Both the position numbers and the translations under genes were made by a program. This document shows, piece by piece, positions 52,673 through 63,615 of a stretch of 64,000 nt of DNA; the first letter of the stretch is position 1, and each line of letters begins with the position of its first letter. The stretch comes from JASHVB01 sp963780805 (GTDB taxonomy: Bacteria; Pseudomonadota; Alphaproteobacteria; Acetobacterales; Acetobacteraceae): positions 868,001 through 932,000 of the forward strand of contig CAWADP010000009.1 of the NCBI GenBank assembly GCA_963780805.1, written 5' to 3'. The notes below the pieces were generated by a model that ran no database searches, had not been told where the DNA came from, and saw nothing but the letters and a program-made list of their open reading frames with translations.

Positions 52673-53681
52673 ATGCATTTGAAATTTCTCATGGTCAGAT
52701 CGCCCGCCTTGCAGGTACCACGGCCCGCCTTGCAGGTACTACGGCCCGTACCACGCCGCCGAGTTCGAAGGTTCCTGCCGGCAACGGCGGAACTCACGAT
52801 CTTGTCGCCATTGCTGGCTGGTTGTACCGGTGGGGTGCTGGACCCACAGGGTCCCATTGGTGCGGGCGACGCAAAAATCATGCTCGACGCGCTGGGGATC
52901 ATGCTGGTGATCGTCGTGCCAACGATCATCGCAACATTTGGCTTCGCCTGGTGGTTTCGCGCGACCAATACCAAGGCACGCTATTGGCCCGATTGGACCT
53001 ATTCCGGCCGCCTCGAGCTTGTTGTCTGGGCGATACCCCTCCTGACCATCATGTTTCTCGGTGGCCTGATCTGGGTTGGCGCGCACGACCTGGATCCCTT
53101 CGCACCCATTGCCGTGGCCAGTTCGTCGTCCGACCAGCGAACAGACAACCCGGTCGAGGTGCAAGTCGTCTCGCTCGATTGGAAATGGCTGTTCATTTAT
53201 CCCGATCGGCACATCGCCAGCGTCAACGAACTTGTGCTTCCCGCCGGAACGCCTGTCCACTTCCTGCTGACTTCGGCTACGGTGATGAACAGTTTTTTCG
53301 TGCCCCAGCTTGGCACGATGATCGCCACGATGAACCGCATGGTGACGCAGCTTTATCTTGAAGCGAGTTCACGTCGGCGACTATTACGGATTGTCCACGC
53401 AATTCAGCGGCGACGGATTTTCCGGCATGCATTTCACCGTGCACGCGGTGCCCCGGGATGCGTTCGCGCAATGGGTCACGAAGGTGCAGCAGGCAGGTCC
53501 TGTGTTGGATCGCGCCGGCTATGCCGCGCTCTCGCACGAAAGCCAGAACGTGCACCCGTTCACCTACCGGTCGGTTGAGCCGGATCTGTTCCAGGCGATC
53601 GCAACCGATGAGCTGCCACCGGGAGCGGGTCCAGCGGCCGAAGGCAGCGGCCCGGCGTCGCGTCCCCTAGGAGCAAAATAA
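52673..53681 (+). CDS. cyoA: Cytochrome o ubiquinol oxidase subunit II (interrupted by a +1 frameshift)
   Basis: Subunit II of the quinol oxidase, a lipoprotein with two membrane helices and a periplasmic cupredoxin domain. The lipobox LLAGC is followed by TGGVLDPQGPIGAG, as in CyoA. Helices MLDALGIMLVIVVPTIIATF and LVVWAIPLLTIMFLGGLI follow. The domain motifs VVSLDWKWLFIYPD and MNSFFVPQLGTMIATM carry no CuA Cys ligands, as expected for a quinol oxidase. After MVTQLYLEAS the sequence continues (HVGDYYGLSTQFSGDGFSGM) in the +1 frame; one T too many at about 53369-53371 (agttcac) explains it. The N-terminal region contains two copies of gccttgcaggtaccacggcc and the start is uncertain (52673 or 52691). 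Confidence 0.88.
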
Positions 53682-53682
53682 G

Positions 53683-55696
53683 ATGCTGGGCAAGCTCACC
53701 TGGGACGCGATCCCCTGGGATCAGCCAATTCCGCTCATTGCCGGCGCAGCGGTGCTCGTCATCGTCCTCGCCATTATCGCCTGGATCATTATCAAGGGTC
53801 ACCTGCCGTATCTGTGGCACGAGTGGATCACCAGCGTGGACCACAAGCGCATCGGCGTGATGTACACGCTGCTTGGCCTGGTGATGCTGCTGCGCGGGTT
53901 CATCGATGCGATCATGATGCGCTCTCAACAGGCCATCGCCTACAACGGGCCCGGCTACCTTCCGCCCGAGCATTACGACCAGATCTTCTCGGCGCACGGC
54001 ACGATCATGATCTTTTTCGCCGCGATGCCGTTGACGATCGGCCTGATGAATTTCGTCGTGCCGTTGCAGCTTGGCGTGCGCGACGTCGCGTTCCCAACCT
54101 TGAACTCCACCAGCCTCTGGCTGACCGCCACGGGTGCGTTGCTGGTCAACATCTCTCTCGTCGTCGGTGAATTCTCACGCGCCGGCTGGCTGCCGTACCC
54201 GCCTCTGGCGGAACTCCAGTATTCTCCCGGCGTAGGGATAGACTATTACGACTGGTCCTTGCTGATTGCCGGTGTGGGCACCCTCATGACCGGGATCAAT
54301 TTCGTCACCACGATCCTTAAGATACGTGCGCCGGGAATGGGCTATTTTCGCATGCCGATCTACTGCTGGACGGCGCTCGCCGCCAGTCTTCTGATCGTGG
54401 CGGCGTTCCCGGTGCTTACCGCGACACTCGCAATGCTGACGCTCGACCGCTACCTCGGGTTCCATTTCTTCACGAACGACGGCGGCGGCAACATGATGAT
54501 GTACATCAATCTGATCTGGGCCTGGGGCCATCCGGAAGTCTATATTCTTGCCCTGCCCGCATTTGGCATATTTTCGGAGGTCATACCCACATTTTCCGGC
54601 CGCCCGTTGTTCGGCTACCGCTCCATGGTGATCGCGACCATGGGCATCTGCATCGTCTCCTATCTCGTGTGGCTGCACCACTTCTTCACGATGGGGGCCG
54701 GCCCGGACGTGAACGCGTTTTTCGGCATCAGCAGCAGCATCATTGCGGTGATGACGGGCGTGAAGATCTATAACTGGATATTCACCATGTATGGCGGCGT
54801 GATCCGCTTCACGACACCGATGTTGTGGTCCGTGGCATTCGTCGTGACCTTCACCATCGGCGGCATGACCGGCGTGCTGCTGGCCGTTGTTCCGGCGGAT
54901 TTCGTGCTGCACGAAAGTATGTTCCTCGTCGCGCATTTCCACAACGTCATCATCTCCAGCGTAATATTCGCCTCCTTTGCCGGTATTACCTATTGGTTCC
55001 CCAAGGCCTTCGGCTTCCGGTTGCATGAGGGTTGGGGCAAGGCCGCTTTCTGGCTCACCATGGTCGGCTACCTGCTCGTATTCGTGCCGCTCTATATCGT
55101 GGGCCTGTTGGGCATGACGCGGCGCCTGCAGCAGGTACGACGTAGCGTCGTGGCACCCGTGGGTTGTGGCGGCAGGCGTCGGGATCATCATCTGGATGTG
55201 CGCCGCTGCCTGTCAGGTGATCCAGGTGGTCGTGAGCATCCTTCACCGCGAGGAATTGCGCGACATGCTGGGCGACCCGTGGGACGGCCGGTCGCTGGAG
55301 TGGGCGACGGTGTCGCCGCCGCCCGCGTTCAACTTCGCCGTGCTGCCGAACGTGCATGGCGAGGAGCCCTATTGGGAAATCAAGCGGCGCGCCATCGAGA
55401 CGCAGCAGCTCGCCGAAGAACCGGACTACCAACCGATCGAACTGCCGCGCAACAGTCCGACCGGATTCATTTGTGCTTTCTTCGCTACCATCACCGGGTT
55501 CGCGCTGATCTGGCACATCTGGTGGCTGGCGGGCCTGGGAATCGCCGCCGCCTACGTCGTTTTCGTGTGGTTCGCCTGGCGCGATGTCGAGGAATATGCG
55601 ATCCCGGCGGCGGAGGTCGCGCAGCAGGAACGCGAGCGCCGGAAGATCCGCCAGGAATGGCTTGACCAACACCCCCGGATCGCGGAGCCGGCATGA
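53683..55696 (+). CDS. cyoB: Cytochrome o ubiquinol oxidase subunit I (interrupted by a +1 frameshift)
   Basis: The catalytic subunit, about 670 residues and 14-15 helices, binding hemes b and o3 and CuB. Ligand motifs are FSAHGTIMIFF (heme His), WGHPEVYILALP (CuB His and cross-linked Tyr), WLHHFFTMG (CuB His pair) and FLVAHFHNVI (heme His pair). The frame breaks after GMTRRLQQ: the normal continuation YDVASWHPWVVAAGVGIIIW is in +1, and removing one G from cagcaggtacgac at ~55132 restores it. The rest runs to GDPWDGRSLEWATVSPPPAFNF and the stop at 55696, which overlaps cyoC. Read literally, the last helices would be lost. Confidence 0.93.
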
Positions 55697-56388
55697 GCCA
55701 GAGCGACACCTTATTCGAGGCGGTCAGACCGCGTTTCGACCCCTACAGGCTGGGGCGAGCCCATCGTGGCAGCGGTCATGAGGAACACGACTACCATTAC
55801 GCAACCGGTCACGGCGAAGGCGGACCTGCGTCCAAGCGCGTGATCGTCGGATATGGCTTCTGGATCTTCATCCTCAGCGACATCATCATGTTCGCGGCGT
55901 TCTTCGCCGCCCACGCCGTCCTGCAAACCGCAACCGACGGCGGTCCCGCCGGGCGCGAGCTGTTCAACCCGATGATCATCGCGATCGAAACCGGCTGCCT
56001 TCTCACCTCCAGCTTCACCTGCGGGTTGTCCGCAATAGCGACCAAGGCGCGCAGCCAGCTTTGGACCCAGGTCTTTCTGCTGGTCACAGGATTGCTCGGA
56101 CTTGCCTTCCTGCTGCTGGAGGCAAGGGATTTCGCCACTATGGTCCGCGAGGGTGCGGGACCTCAGCGTAGTGCCTTCCTGTCGTCGTTCTTCTCCGTTG
56201 TCGGCCTGCATGGGCTGCATGTAACGGCCGGGCTGCTGTGGCTCGGTACGATGATGGCGCAGGTGTACGCCAAGGGCTTCCGCCCGAACATCCAGCGTCG
56301 GCTGCTCTGCTTCAATCTGTTCTGGCATGCGCTCGATATCATCTGGGTCGCGTTGTTCACGTTTGTTTATCTGATCGGATTGGACTGA
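55693..56388 (+). CDS. cyoC: Cytochrome o ubiquinol oxidase subunit III
   Basis: 231 residues with five to six membrane helices. The start MSQSDTLFEAVRPRFDPY is followed by a His-rich stretch (GSGHEEHDYHYATGHGEGG), then GFWIFILSDIIMFAAFFAAHAVL, the conserved subunit III motif, and GLHGLHVTAGLLWLGTMMAQV. It overlaps cyoB by 4 bases and cyoD by 1 base (TGATG), so the genes are translationally coupled. The His-rich N-terminal segment is longer than in E. coli CyoC. Confidence 0.93.
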   Translation: MSQSDTLFEAVRPRFDPYRLGRAHRGSGHEEHDYHYATGHGEGGPASKRVIVGYGFWIFILSDIIMFAAFFAAHAVLQTATDGGPAGRELFNPMIIAIETGCLLTSSFTCGLSAIATKARSQLWTQVFLLVTGLLGLAFLLLEARDFATMVREGAGPQRSAFLSSFFSVVGLHGLHVTAGLLWLGTMMAQVYAKGFRPNIQRRLLCFNLFWHALDIIWVALFTFVYLIGLD

Positions 56389-56792
56389 TGAGCGATACCA
56401 ACCTCGAGCGGAACCTCGATGACGTCGCGCCGGGATTCGCCGATGCGGCCGACGCCAGCATGCGCCAGGGAATCCAGGGCTATCTCCTCGGATTTGTGTT
56501 TTCCGTCGTGCTCACCGCCATGTCGTTTTACGCGGTGCATACCAATCTGATCTGGGGGCCAGGGATTCCGATGACCCTGGTTGTGCTTGCGGTTGCGCAG
56601 ATCGGTGTGCACCTGGTGTTTTTTCTGCACATCACGACGGCTCCGGACAATACAAACAACGTCCTCGCGCTCGCCTTCGGCGTTCTGATTGTGGTGCTGA
56701 TCATGGGTGGTTCGCTGTGGATCATGCACGTGCTGAATGAGCGCATGATGCCCATGCCCACGATGCAGATGCATCAAAGCCTGCCGCAATAG
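56388..56792 (+). CDS. cyoD: Cytochrome o ubiquinol oxidase subunit IV
   Basis: 134 residues with three membrane helices (YLLGFVFSVVLTAMSFYAV, MTLVVLAVAQIGVHLVFFLHI, VLALAFGVLIVVLIMGGSLW), the standard CyoD layout; it assists assembly of the CuB site in subunit I. The C-terminus is Met-rich (MHVLNERMMPMPTMQMHQ), perhaps copper-related, though that is speculative. Last gene of the cyo operon; no cyoE (heme o synthase) follows here. Confidence 0.93.
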   Translation: MSDTNLERNLDDVAPGFADAADASMRQGIQGYLLGFVFSVVLTAMSFYAVHTNLIWGPGIPMTLVVLAVAQIGVHLVFFLHITTAPDNTNNVLALAFGVLIVVLIMGGSLWIMHVLNERMMPMPTMQMHQSLPQ

Positions 56793-57069
56793 ACCCGATC
56801 CATTGCATGCCATCCCGGCGAAACATCCTGCTGCCGGCTATCGCGCAATGCTTGGCGCGTGTTGCGTGACTGGCGGGGAACGCAGCCGCCGCTGACCTGG
56901 CGGTATTCTCAAATCACGCCGCGTTCGCGGATCGGCCCGCCAGGAACAGGTGGCGGTTAACAGGTGGCGGTTGCGCGGGCCTGGTCATCCGTTCGCTTAT
57001 GCCTGGGCTGCTGCCGCGGACCAAACCCGGCTAACATGACGTGCGTAGTTTGCCCCCGCAGGAGGAACG

Positions 57070-57819
57070 ATGCCGCAACTGATCGCCGGAAACTGGAAGA
57101 TGCACGGCCTCACCGCCGACGCGGTGGCACTGGCGAAGGCCGTGGCCGCCGGCGCCACCGGAATGCCTACCGGAATGCCCTGCGAGCTGCTGGTCTGCCC
57201 CCCCTTCGTCCACCTGCCGGCGGTGACGCAGGCGCTGCGCGGCGCGCCGGTGGCGGTGGGTGGGCAGAACTGCCACCAGGCGAAACAGGGCGCGCACACC
57301 GGCGACATCTCGGCCCCGATGCTGCGCGACGTGGGCGCGACCTGGGTGATCCTCGGCCATTCCGAACGCCGGCAGAACCACGGCGAGACCGACGAACTGG
57401 TACGCGAGAAGGTGCTGGCGGCGGTGGACGCCGGCCTGACCCCCATCGTCTGCGTCGGCGAAACCTCGGACCAGCGCGCCGGCGGGCAGGAGACCGAGGT
57501 GGTCGGGTGGCAGATCGCCGGCAGCCTGCCGAAGCCGTTCACCGGCGTCGTGGCCTATGAACCGATCTGGGCGATCGGCACCGGCAAGAACGCCACCGAG
57601 CAAGACGTCGCCACCATGCATGCCTTCATCCGCGAGGAGCTGGTGCGGCAATTCGGCGAGGCAGGGCAGGGCATCCGCATCCTCTACGGCGGCTCTGTGC
57701 GGCCGGCGAACGCAGCCTCGTTGCTGGCGGTGCCGCACGTCGGTGGCGCGCTGGTGGGCGGCGCCAGCCTGAAGGCAGATGACTTCCTGGCGATTGCCCG
57801 GGCGGCCAAGGGCGGCTAG
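57070..57819 (+). CDS. tpiA: Triosephosphate isomerase
   Basis: 249 residues; interconverts dihydroxyacetone phosphate and glyceraldehyde-3-phosphate in glycolysis. Catalytic residues are visible: Lys in GNWKMHG, His in VILGHSERR, Glu in VAYEPIWAIGTG. The phosphate loop is GGSVRPANAASLL. AGGAGG precedes the ATG. In the usual alphaproteobacterial order it is followed by secG and pyrG. The 277-base gap upstream contains a 13-bp direct repeat (aacaggtggcggt) and no gene. Confidence 0.97.
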   Translation: MPQLIAGNWKMHGLTADAVALAKAVAAGATGMPTGMPCELLVCPPFVHLPAVTQALRGAPVAVGGQNCHQAKQGAHTGDISAPMLRDVGATWVILGHSERRQNHGETDELVREKVLAAVDAGLTPIVCVGETSDQRAGGQETEVVGWQIAGSLPKPFTGVVAYEPIWAIGTGKNATEQDVATMHAFIREELVRQFGEAGQGIRILYGGSVRPANAASLLAVPHVGGALVGGASLKADDFLAIARAAKGG

Positions 57820-57867
57820 GGAACCCGCTCTCCCGCGCCGGCGGGAGAGGTTATTTTGGGACCCCGC

Positions 57868-58272
57868 ATGGTTACCGTTCTGCTGATCATCCACCTGTTC
57901 GTCACCCTCGCGCTGATCGGCGTCGTGCTGATCCAGCGCAGCGAGGGCGGCGGGCTGGGCATTGGCGGCTCCCAGGGCATGGGCGCGTTCATGTCGGGGC
58001 GCGGCACCGCCAACCTGCTGACCCGCGCCACGGCCATGCTGGCGACTGTGTTCATGGCATTGTCGCTGACCCTGGCGCTGATGAATCGCGGGACGAGCGG
58101 GGTGGGCGGGCACTCGATCCTGGACCTGGGCAACGGCCCCGCGGCGCCGATTTCGGCGCCAATGCCGGGCAAGGCCCCTCCGGTGCCCGCGCCCGGTGCC
58201 TCGGCGCCCGCCACCGCGCCTGCCCCCGCCGCCCCGGCGGCTCCTGCCGGACCGTCGATTCCCACCAAGTAG
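57868..58272 (+). CDS. secG: Preprotein translocase subunit SecG
   Basis: 134 residues: two membrane helices (VTVLLIIHLFVTLALIGVVL and ATAMLATVFMALSLTLALM) joined by the conserved loop QRSEGGGLGIGGSQGMGAFMSGRG, the SecG signature. It assists SecYEG-SecA translocation. The tail is Ala/Pro-rich and low in complexity, as is usual in alphaproteobacteria. The start MVTVLL follows a GGAGAGG stretch. It sits between tpiA and pyrG. Confidence 0.93.
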   Translation: MVTVLLIIHLFVTLALIGVVLIQRSEGGGLGIGGSQGMGAFMSGRGTANLLTRATAMLATVFMALSLTLALMNRGTSGVGGHSILDLGNGPAAPISAPMPGKAPPVPAPGASAPATAPAPAAPAAPAGPSIPTK

Positions 58273-58362
58273 GGCGGTCGCGCAATCCGGCCGCTGCCTG
58301 ATGCACGCGTGGGCAGCTACACGCAGGGGCAGGGGATCGGGCAGGGAGCAGGGCAGAACGAA

Positions 58363-58400
58363 CTCCCCTCCCACAAGGGGCCACAAGGGGAGGGGTTTCT
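58363..58400 (+). terminator. Possible hairpin terminator between secG and pyrG
   Basis: Short inverted repeat ctcccct (58363-58369) / aggggag (58386-58392) followed by GGGTTTCTCT. The stem is GC-rich and the T-tract weak, so this is tentative; it could instead be a fragment of a palindromic repeat. Confidence 0.3.
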
Positions 58401-58518
58401 CTCGGGCCCCCTTATCCTGACCGCTACAGCGCGCCACACCGCCCCTCGCCTGACGCCAGCGTGACCCGCGCAGGAGGGGCTTCCCCCCACCCGATTCGGG
58501 TCCGTATAACGGCCGCCC

Positions 58519-60150
<1,632 letters not shown>

Positions 60151-60552
60151 ACCGTCGCGCCAGCGACCAGGCATCAACCACAATCGGACGGTTCAGGGGG
60201 AGGACGGTCGAAACCCGTACCGCCCTCCGCAGGCAGCGAGAAAAATCGATGGCCGCCCGCAATGCATCGCGTGCTTCCTCGGTCATCTCATCGTAATCGG
60301 CGGCAGTGCGCTCGTCCTTGACCGCGTTGAATGCCTTCCCGGCCACCCGTAATGCATCGTCGAGGTCTCGCGCCAGCAATCCGGATTGCTGAATTGGGCA
60401 CTACGTGGTGGAGAAGGACAAGCCACCGACCACGTGGCTATGGCGGCGGGGGCGGAGATAAGCCCTGACCCCGGCAGGAGATTTCGCAAGACGCATGTCG
60501 GGTCAAATTGAGTCACCAGGCACTGTGGACAAACCCAATACCCCGGAACTCA

Positions 60553-60764
60553 AGAAGATTTTTGAAACACAGATTTCACAAATTTCACGGATTAAGGCAC
60601 AGAAGTCTCTCTCGTGTAGAGGCGGTATGGCACAACTGCGGCAACGCCAAGTGACTTTTTGGGCCGTTAATGCAGCCGGAACATATTATGAGGATCATAG
60701 GAGATGCTAACTTATGAATGCCTAAATCTGTGAAATCTGTGAAATCTGTGTTTCAAAACCTTCT
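60553..60764. repeat. AT-rich inverted-repeat element (~210 bp)
   Basis: Arms of about 40 bases, left 60553-60593 (agatttttgaaacacagatt...) and right 60725-60764 (its complement, with aatctgtgaaatctgtgaaa), enclose 131 bases with no gene. The composition is much lower in GC than the surroundings. It resembles a MITE-like or widespread short palindromic repeat. The rest of the gap between pyrG and the slipin gene (60380-60552 and 60765-60989) shows nothing further. Confidence 0.75.
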
Positions 60765-60989
60765 ACTGCACGCCCCTCTTCAGGTCGTGAAAACAGGGAC
60801 AAGTATCGCGCTGATGATTTCGCCGTCGCGGGTTTGTCCACAGGGCCTAAAGACCGGGAGGCGACAATGGCGCGGATCACGGGTGGCCGCCTCTGCGGGG
60901 CGGTAACCTGTGTTACCGACGCCGGGCCGCGCGACTGCCCGCCCCGAACGCTCTATCATCCCCGCCCGCGCAACAGGAGCACCCTTCCC

Positions 60990-61778
60990 ATGAGCATCGC
61001 CGCCTATGTCGTCCTCGGCATCGTGGTGCTGATCCTGGTGATGTCGATCCGCATCGCCTCGGAGTGGCAGCGCGCGGTGGTCCTGCGCCTCGGCCGCTTT
61101 CACAAGGTGAAAGGCCCCGGCCTCTATCTGCTGTTCCCATTGGTGGATGCGGTGGCGCAGGTGATCGATCTGCGGATCATGACCACCACCATCACCGCCG
61201 AACAAGCATTGACCCGCGACACCGTGGCGGTTGGCGTGGACGCGATCGTGTTCTGGCAGGTCGAGAACGCCGAAAGCGCCGCCATCCGCATCGCCAACTA
61301 TCGGGAAGCGGTGGAACGCGTCGCTCAGACCAGCCTGCGCGAGATGATCGGTTCCACCGAGCTGTCGCGCCTGCTCTCCGACCGCAAGACCGCGGACGAG
61401 CAATTGCGCATCACCATCGGCGAGAAGACCGGCACCTGGGGCGTCGCTGTCATCAGCGTCGAGATCAAGGACGTGTCGATTCCGCGCGAATTGCAGGATG
61501 CCATGAGCCGCCAGGCCCAGGCGGAACGCGAGAAGGACGCCCGCGTGACCCTGGCCAGCGCCGAGCGCGAGATCGCCCAGCAGGTGGTGGCCGCCGCCGC
61601 GCTGTATGCCGGCAGCCCGCACGCCTTGCAGTTGCGGCAGATGAACCTGCTGTACGAGATGAACAAGGAGCGCGGCACCACCGTGCTGATCCCGACCGAG
61701 ATGGCGAGCAGTCTGGGGTCGGTGGTGGGACTGACCGAGGCGCTGCAGCCGCCGCGGGGAGGGCCTGGTCAAGCCTAA
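60990..61778 (+). CDS. SPFH/band 7 family protein (slipin, stomatin-like)
   Basis: 262 residues: an N-terminal membrane anchor (AAYVVLGIVVLILVMSIRIA), then the SPFH domain (EWQRAVVLRLGRFHKVKGPG, LYLLFPLVDAVAQVIDLR, TRDTVAVGVDAIVFWQV) and a helical, coiled-coil region (QAQAEREKDARVTLASAERE). The family organises membrane microdomains and often works with NfeD-type proteases, but no nfeD gene is present here. AGGAG precedes the ATG. Length and layout match bacterial slipins. Confidence 0.92.
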   Translation: MSIAAYVVLGIVVLILVMSIRIASEWQRAVVLRLGRFHKVKGPGLYLLFPLVDAVAQVIDLRIMTTTITAEQALTRDTVAVGVDAIVFWQVENAESAAIRIANYREAVERVAQTSLREMIGSTELSRLLSDRKTADEQLRITIGEKTGTWGVAVISVEIKDVSIPRELQDAMSRQAQAEREKDARVTLASAEREIAQQVVAAAALYAGSPHALQLRQMNLLYEMNKERGTTVLIPTEMASSLGSVVGLTEALQPPRGGPGQA

Positions 61779-62768
61779 AGGGCAGGGTGAATGTCCGCAG
61801 TGCCTTTTTAGTTGGGACGGCACGGGCCTGCGCGGCAGCAATCCACAGCGCAGCCGTTGGCCGCAACCAAACAAGGGTGCTGCGCCGGAGGCAACCTGGC
61901 GAACAGATTGCGATGCCGGACCGGCGGCTAACAACGACCGCGCGTTGCGCCTTGGGGCACGGGTATTTCTCACCGAGAGCCACCGAGGAAGGCAAAGCCA
62001 CCGAGGGCCACCGAGCAATCATCGGAATAGGCCGCCGGCGCTTACGCGCATTGCCTGTCTTTCTCGGTGGCCCTCGGTGGCTTTGCCTTCCTCGGTGGCT
62101 CTCGGTGAGAAACCTTGCTGGCTGCCGCTCACGCGCCGGGAGGCAGTGGCAGAACGCGACGTCGCCCGCACGTCACTGAGCAGTGCCCCGGCCCCCGGAC
62201 TTGGTCGCAAAAGCGAACCGGAGCCGACGAAATCGGAAGCCAGATTAAAATCTGCGCGGCTCGCGAGGATTTTTCAGGTTAGCAGTGTAGAAGACCGGCT
62301 AGCACGAACACCATCGCCTGGACCGGTATTTCGATCGTTTCGCTGGCAACCGGCAGATGAGCCTGCTTCCTCCGGGCTCGAGAGGGGGAATCAACCGCTT
62401 CCAGCCCTCGGCATCCACGTCATCAAGGGCGGCACACTCAGCGGGCGGCAGTCAGTCGGAGACCGATATCAAGTCCGCAGCCGATCGAGCATGGTACCCG
62501 CCGCCGGCGAATTCGCCGAGCATACGGCGTGCCGCCTTCAGGCGGCTTTGCGGATTGCGACGCAAACCGACCATCAACTGTTCGACACGCAGATTGTTGC
62601 GTCAGCGCTCGACGCTGGTTGTGACACCCCGTTCTCCGCAGACGCGGCAGGACGGACAGGTGATTGAGCGCCGGCTTCCCATCCGCAATCCGTTCATGTC
62701 GGCAGACATGAGGGCACGGGCAGGCCAACCGTCACCCCATCCATGAAAAAATTCATTTGACATCGTCC
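61779..62768. other. Gene-poor region containing a perfect 50-bp palindrome
   Basis: About 1 kb without a convincing gene. The frames present have poor composition and cross the palindrome at 61966-62112. 62200-62740 contains fragments of normal codon character on neither strand for more than ~60 codons. It may be a decayed region. Confidence 0.6.
61966..62112. repeat. Perfect inverted repeat with 50-bp arms
   Basis: Left arm 61966-62015, right arm 62063-62112, all 50 bases complementary, with a 47-nt loop. Inside each arm gccaccgag is repeated. Such a cruciform-forming palindrome would be genetically unstable unless it is recent or maintained. Confidence 0.95.
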
Positions 62769-63002
62769 ATGATATGTGCTTTTATTCCCTTCCTGGACTG
62801 CGACTACGACCGTGCGACGTGGAACGAGCTGAAGGACGCCATCAACTGCTACGGCGGCGACCACGTGCGTCTCTTGATCCGCGACATGCGGTGGCGATTC
62901 AATCCCGACCTGTCCCCCGAAATATGGATGATGGAGCCGGCGCCGCCTTGGCAACCGCCCCCATTTCCGGGGCTGACGCCTGCCTGCGCCCGCCCGCCCT
63001 GA
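62769..63002 (+). CDS. Short hypothetical protein, possibly a fragment
   Basis: 77 codons starting MICAFIPFLDCDYDRATWNE, LKDAINCYGGDHVRLLIRDM, RWRFNPDLSPEIWMM. Codon and residue use look protein-like for about 55 residues, then turn Pro-rich. I recognise no domain. It may be the beginning of a larger protein cut off by later rearrangement. Confidence 0.4.
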   Translation: MICAFIPFLDCDYDRATWNELKDAINCYGGDHVRLLIRDMRWRFNPDLSPEIWMMEPAPPWQPPPFPGLTPACARPP

Positions 63003-63123
63003 ACCTGCGGGCTGGACGCACCATCGCGATGTCGCGCACGGGGCCGGCGACGGCTGGTCCCGCCGTCGCGATTCCGTACAGGCGGATGCGCGCCCCGAGG
63101 CATTGGGCTGTTGTCTGGAGATT

Positions 63124-63180
63124 GTCAGGCGACAGTGAAAACTGGTCCGGTGGCGACAGTGAAATCTGGTCCCCCTGTTG
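63124..63180. mobile_element. Possible IS21-like insertion-sequence end (remnant)
   Basis: Two direct copies of a motif, gcgacagtgaaaactggtcc and gcgacagtgaaatctggtcc, 24 bases apart. This resembles the terminal repeats of some IS21-family elements from memory. No istA or istB gene follows, so only an end fragment would remain. Confidence 0.4.
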
Positions 63181-63478
63181 AGGAGGGACTGTGATGGGGA
63201 TGTGTCGCATGAGGCAACAGACTCGCCGCGGTTGGCACAACCGCGGGAGGCGCTGGTGGAGACGCCGGAGGCAGTGGCAGCGATGCTTCGGCCGCATGAG
63301 GTTGGTTGGGGGACGCGGCGGATCGCCCTGGGGCCACGTTGCCTGATACTTGGCCACAGGTGCCTGACATTACCGACTCACGGACGGCAGGGCGGACCGG
63401 TTCGCATGAAATAATGCGTGTGAATAGGAAAATTTTGCTTGACTCGGCGAACCCACCCGTGTAGATAGGTCCCGCACA

Positions 63479-63615
63479 CCACGGCAGCAGCGCTCCGCAT
63501 CATGGCAGCAGCGCTCCACACCATGGCAGCAGCGCGCCACACCACGGCAGCAGCCACACCACGGCAGCAGCGCTCCACATCACGGCAGCAGGCTCCACAT
63601 CATGGCAGCAGCACG
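63479..63615. repeat. 21-bp tandem array ending at the start of the last gene
   Basis: About seven degenerate units of atggcagcagcgctccacac + c, several carrying in-frame-looking ATG GCA GCA GC. The last unit, at 63602, supplies the start codon and first codons of the open frame running off the window. The 400 bases before the array contain only the IS-like fragment. Confidence 0.88.
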
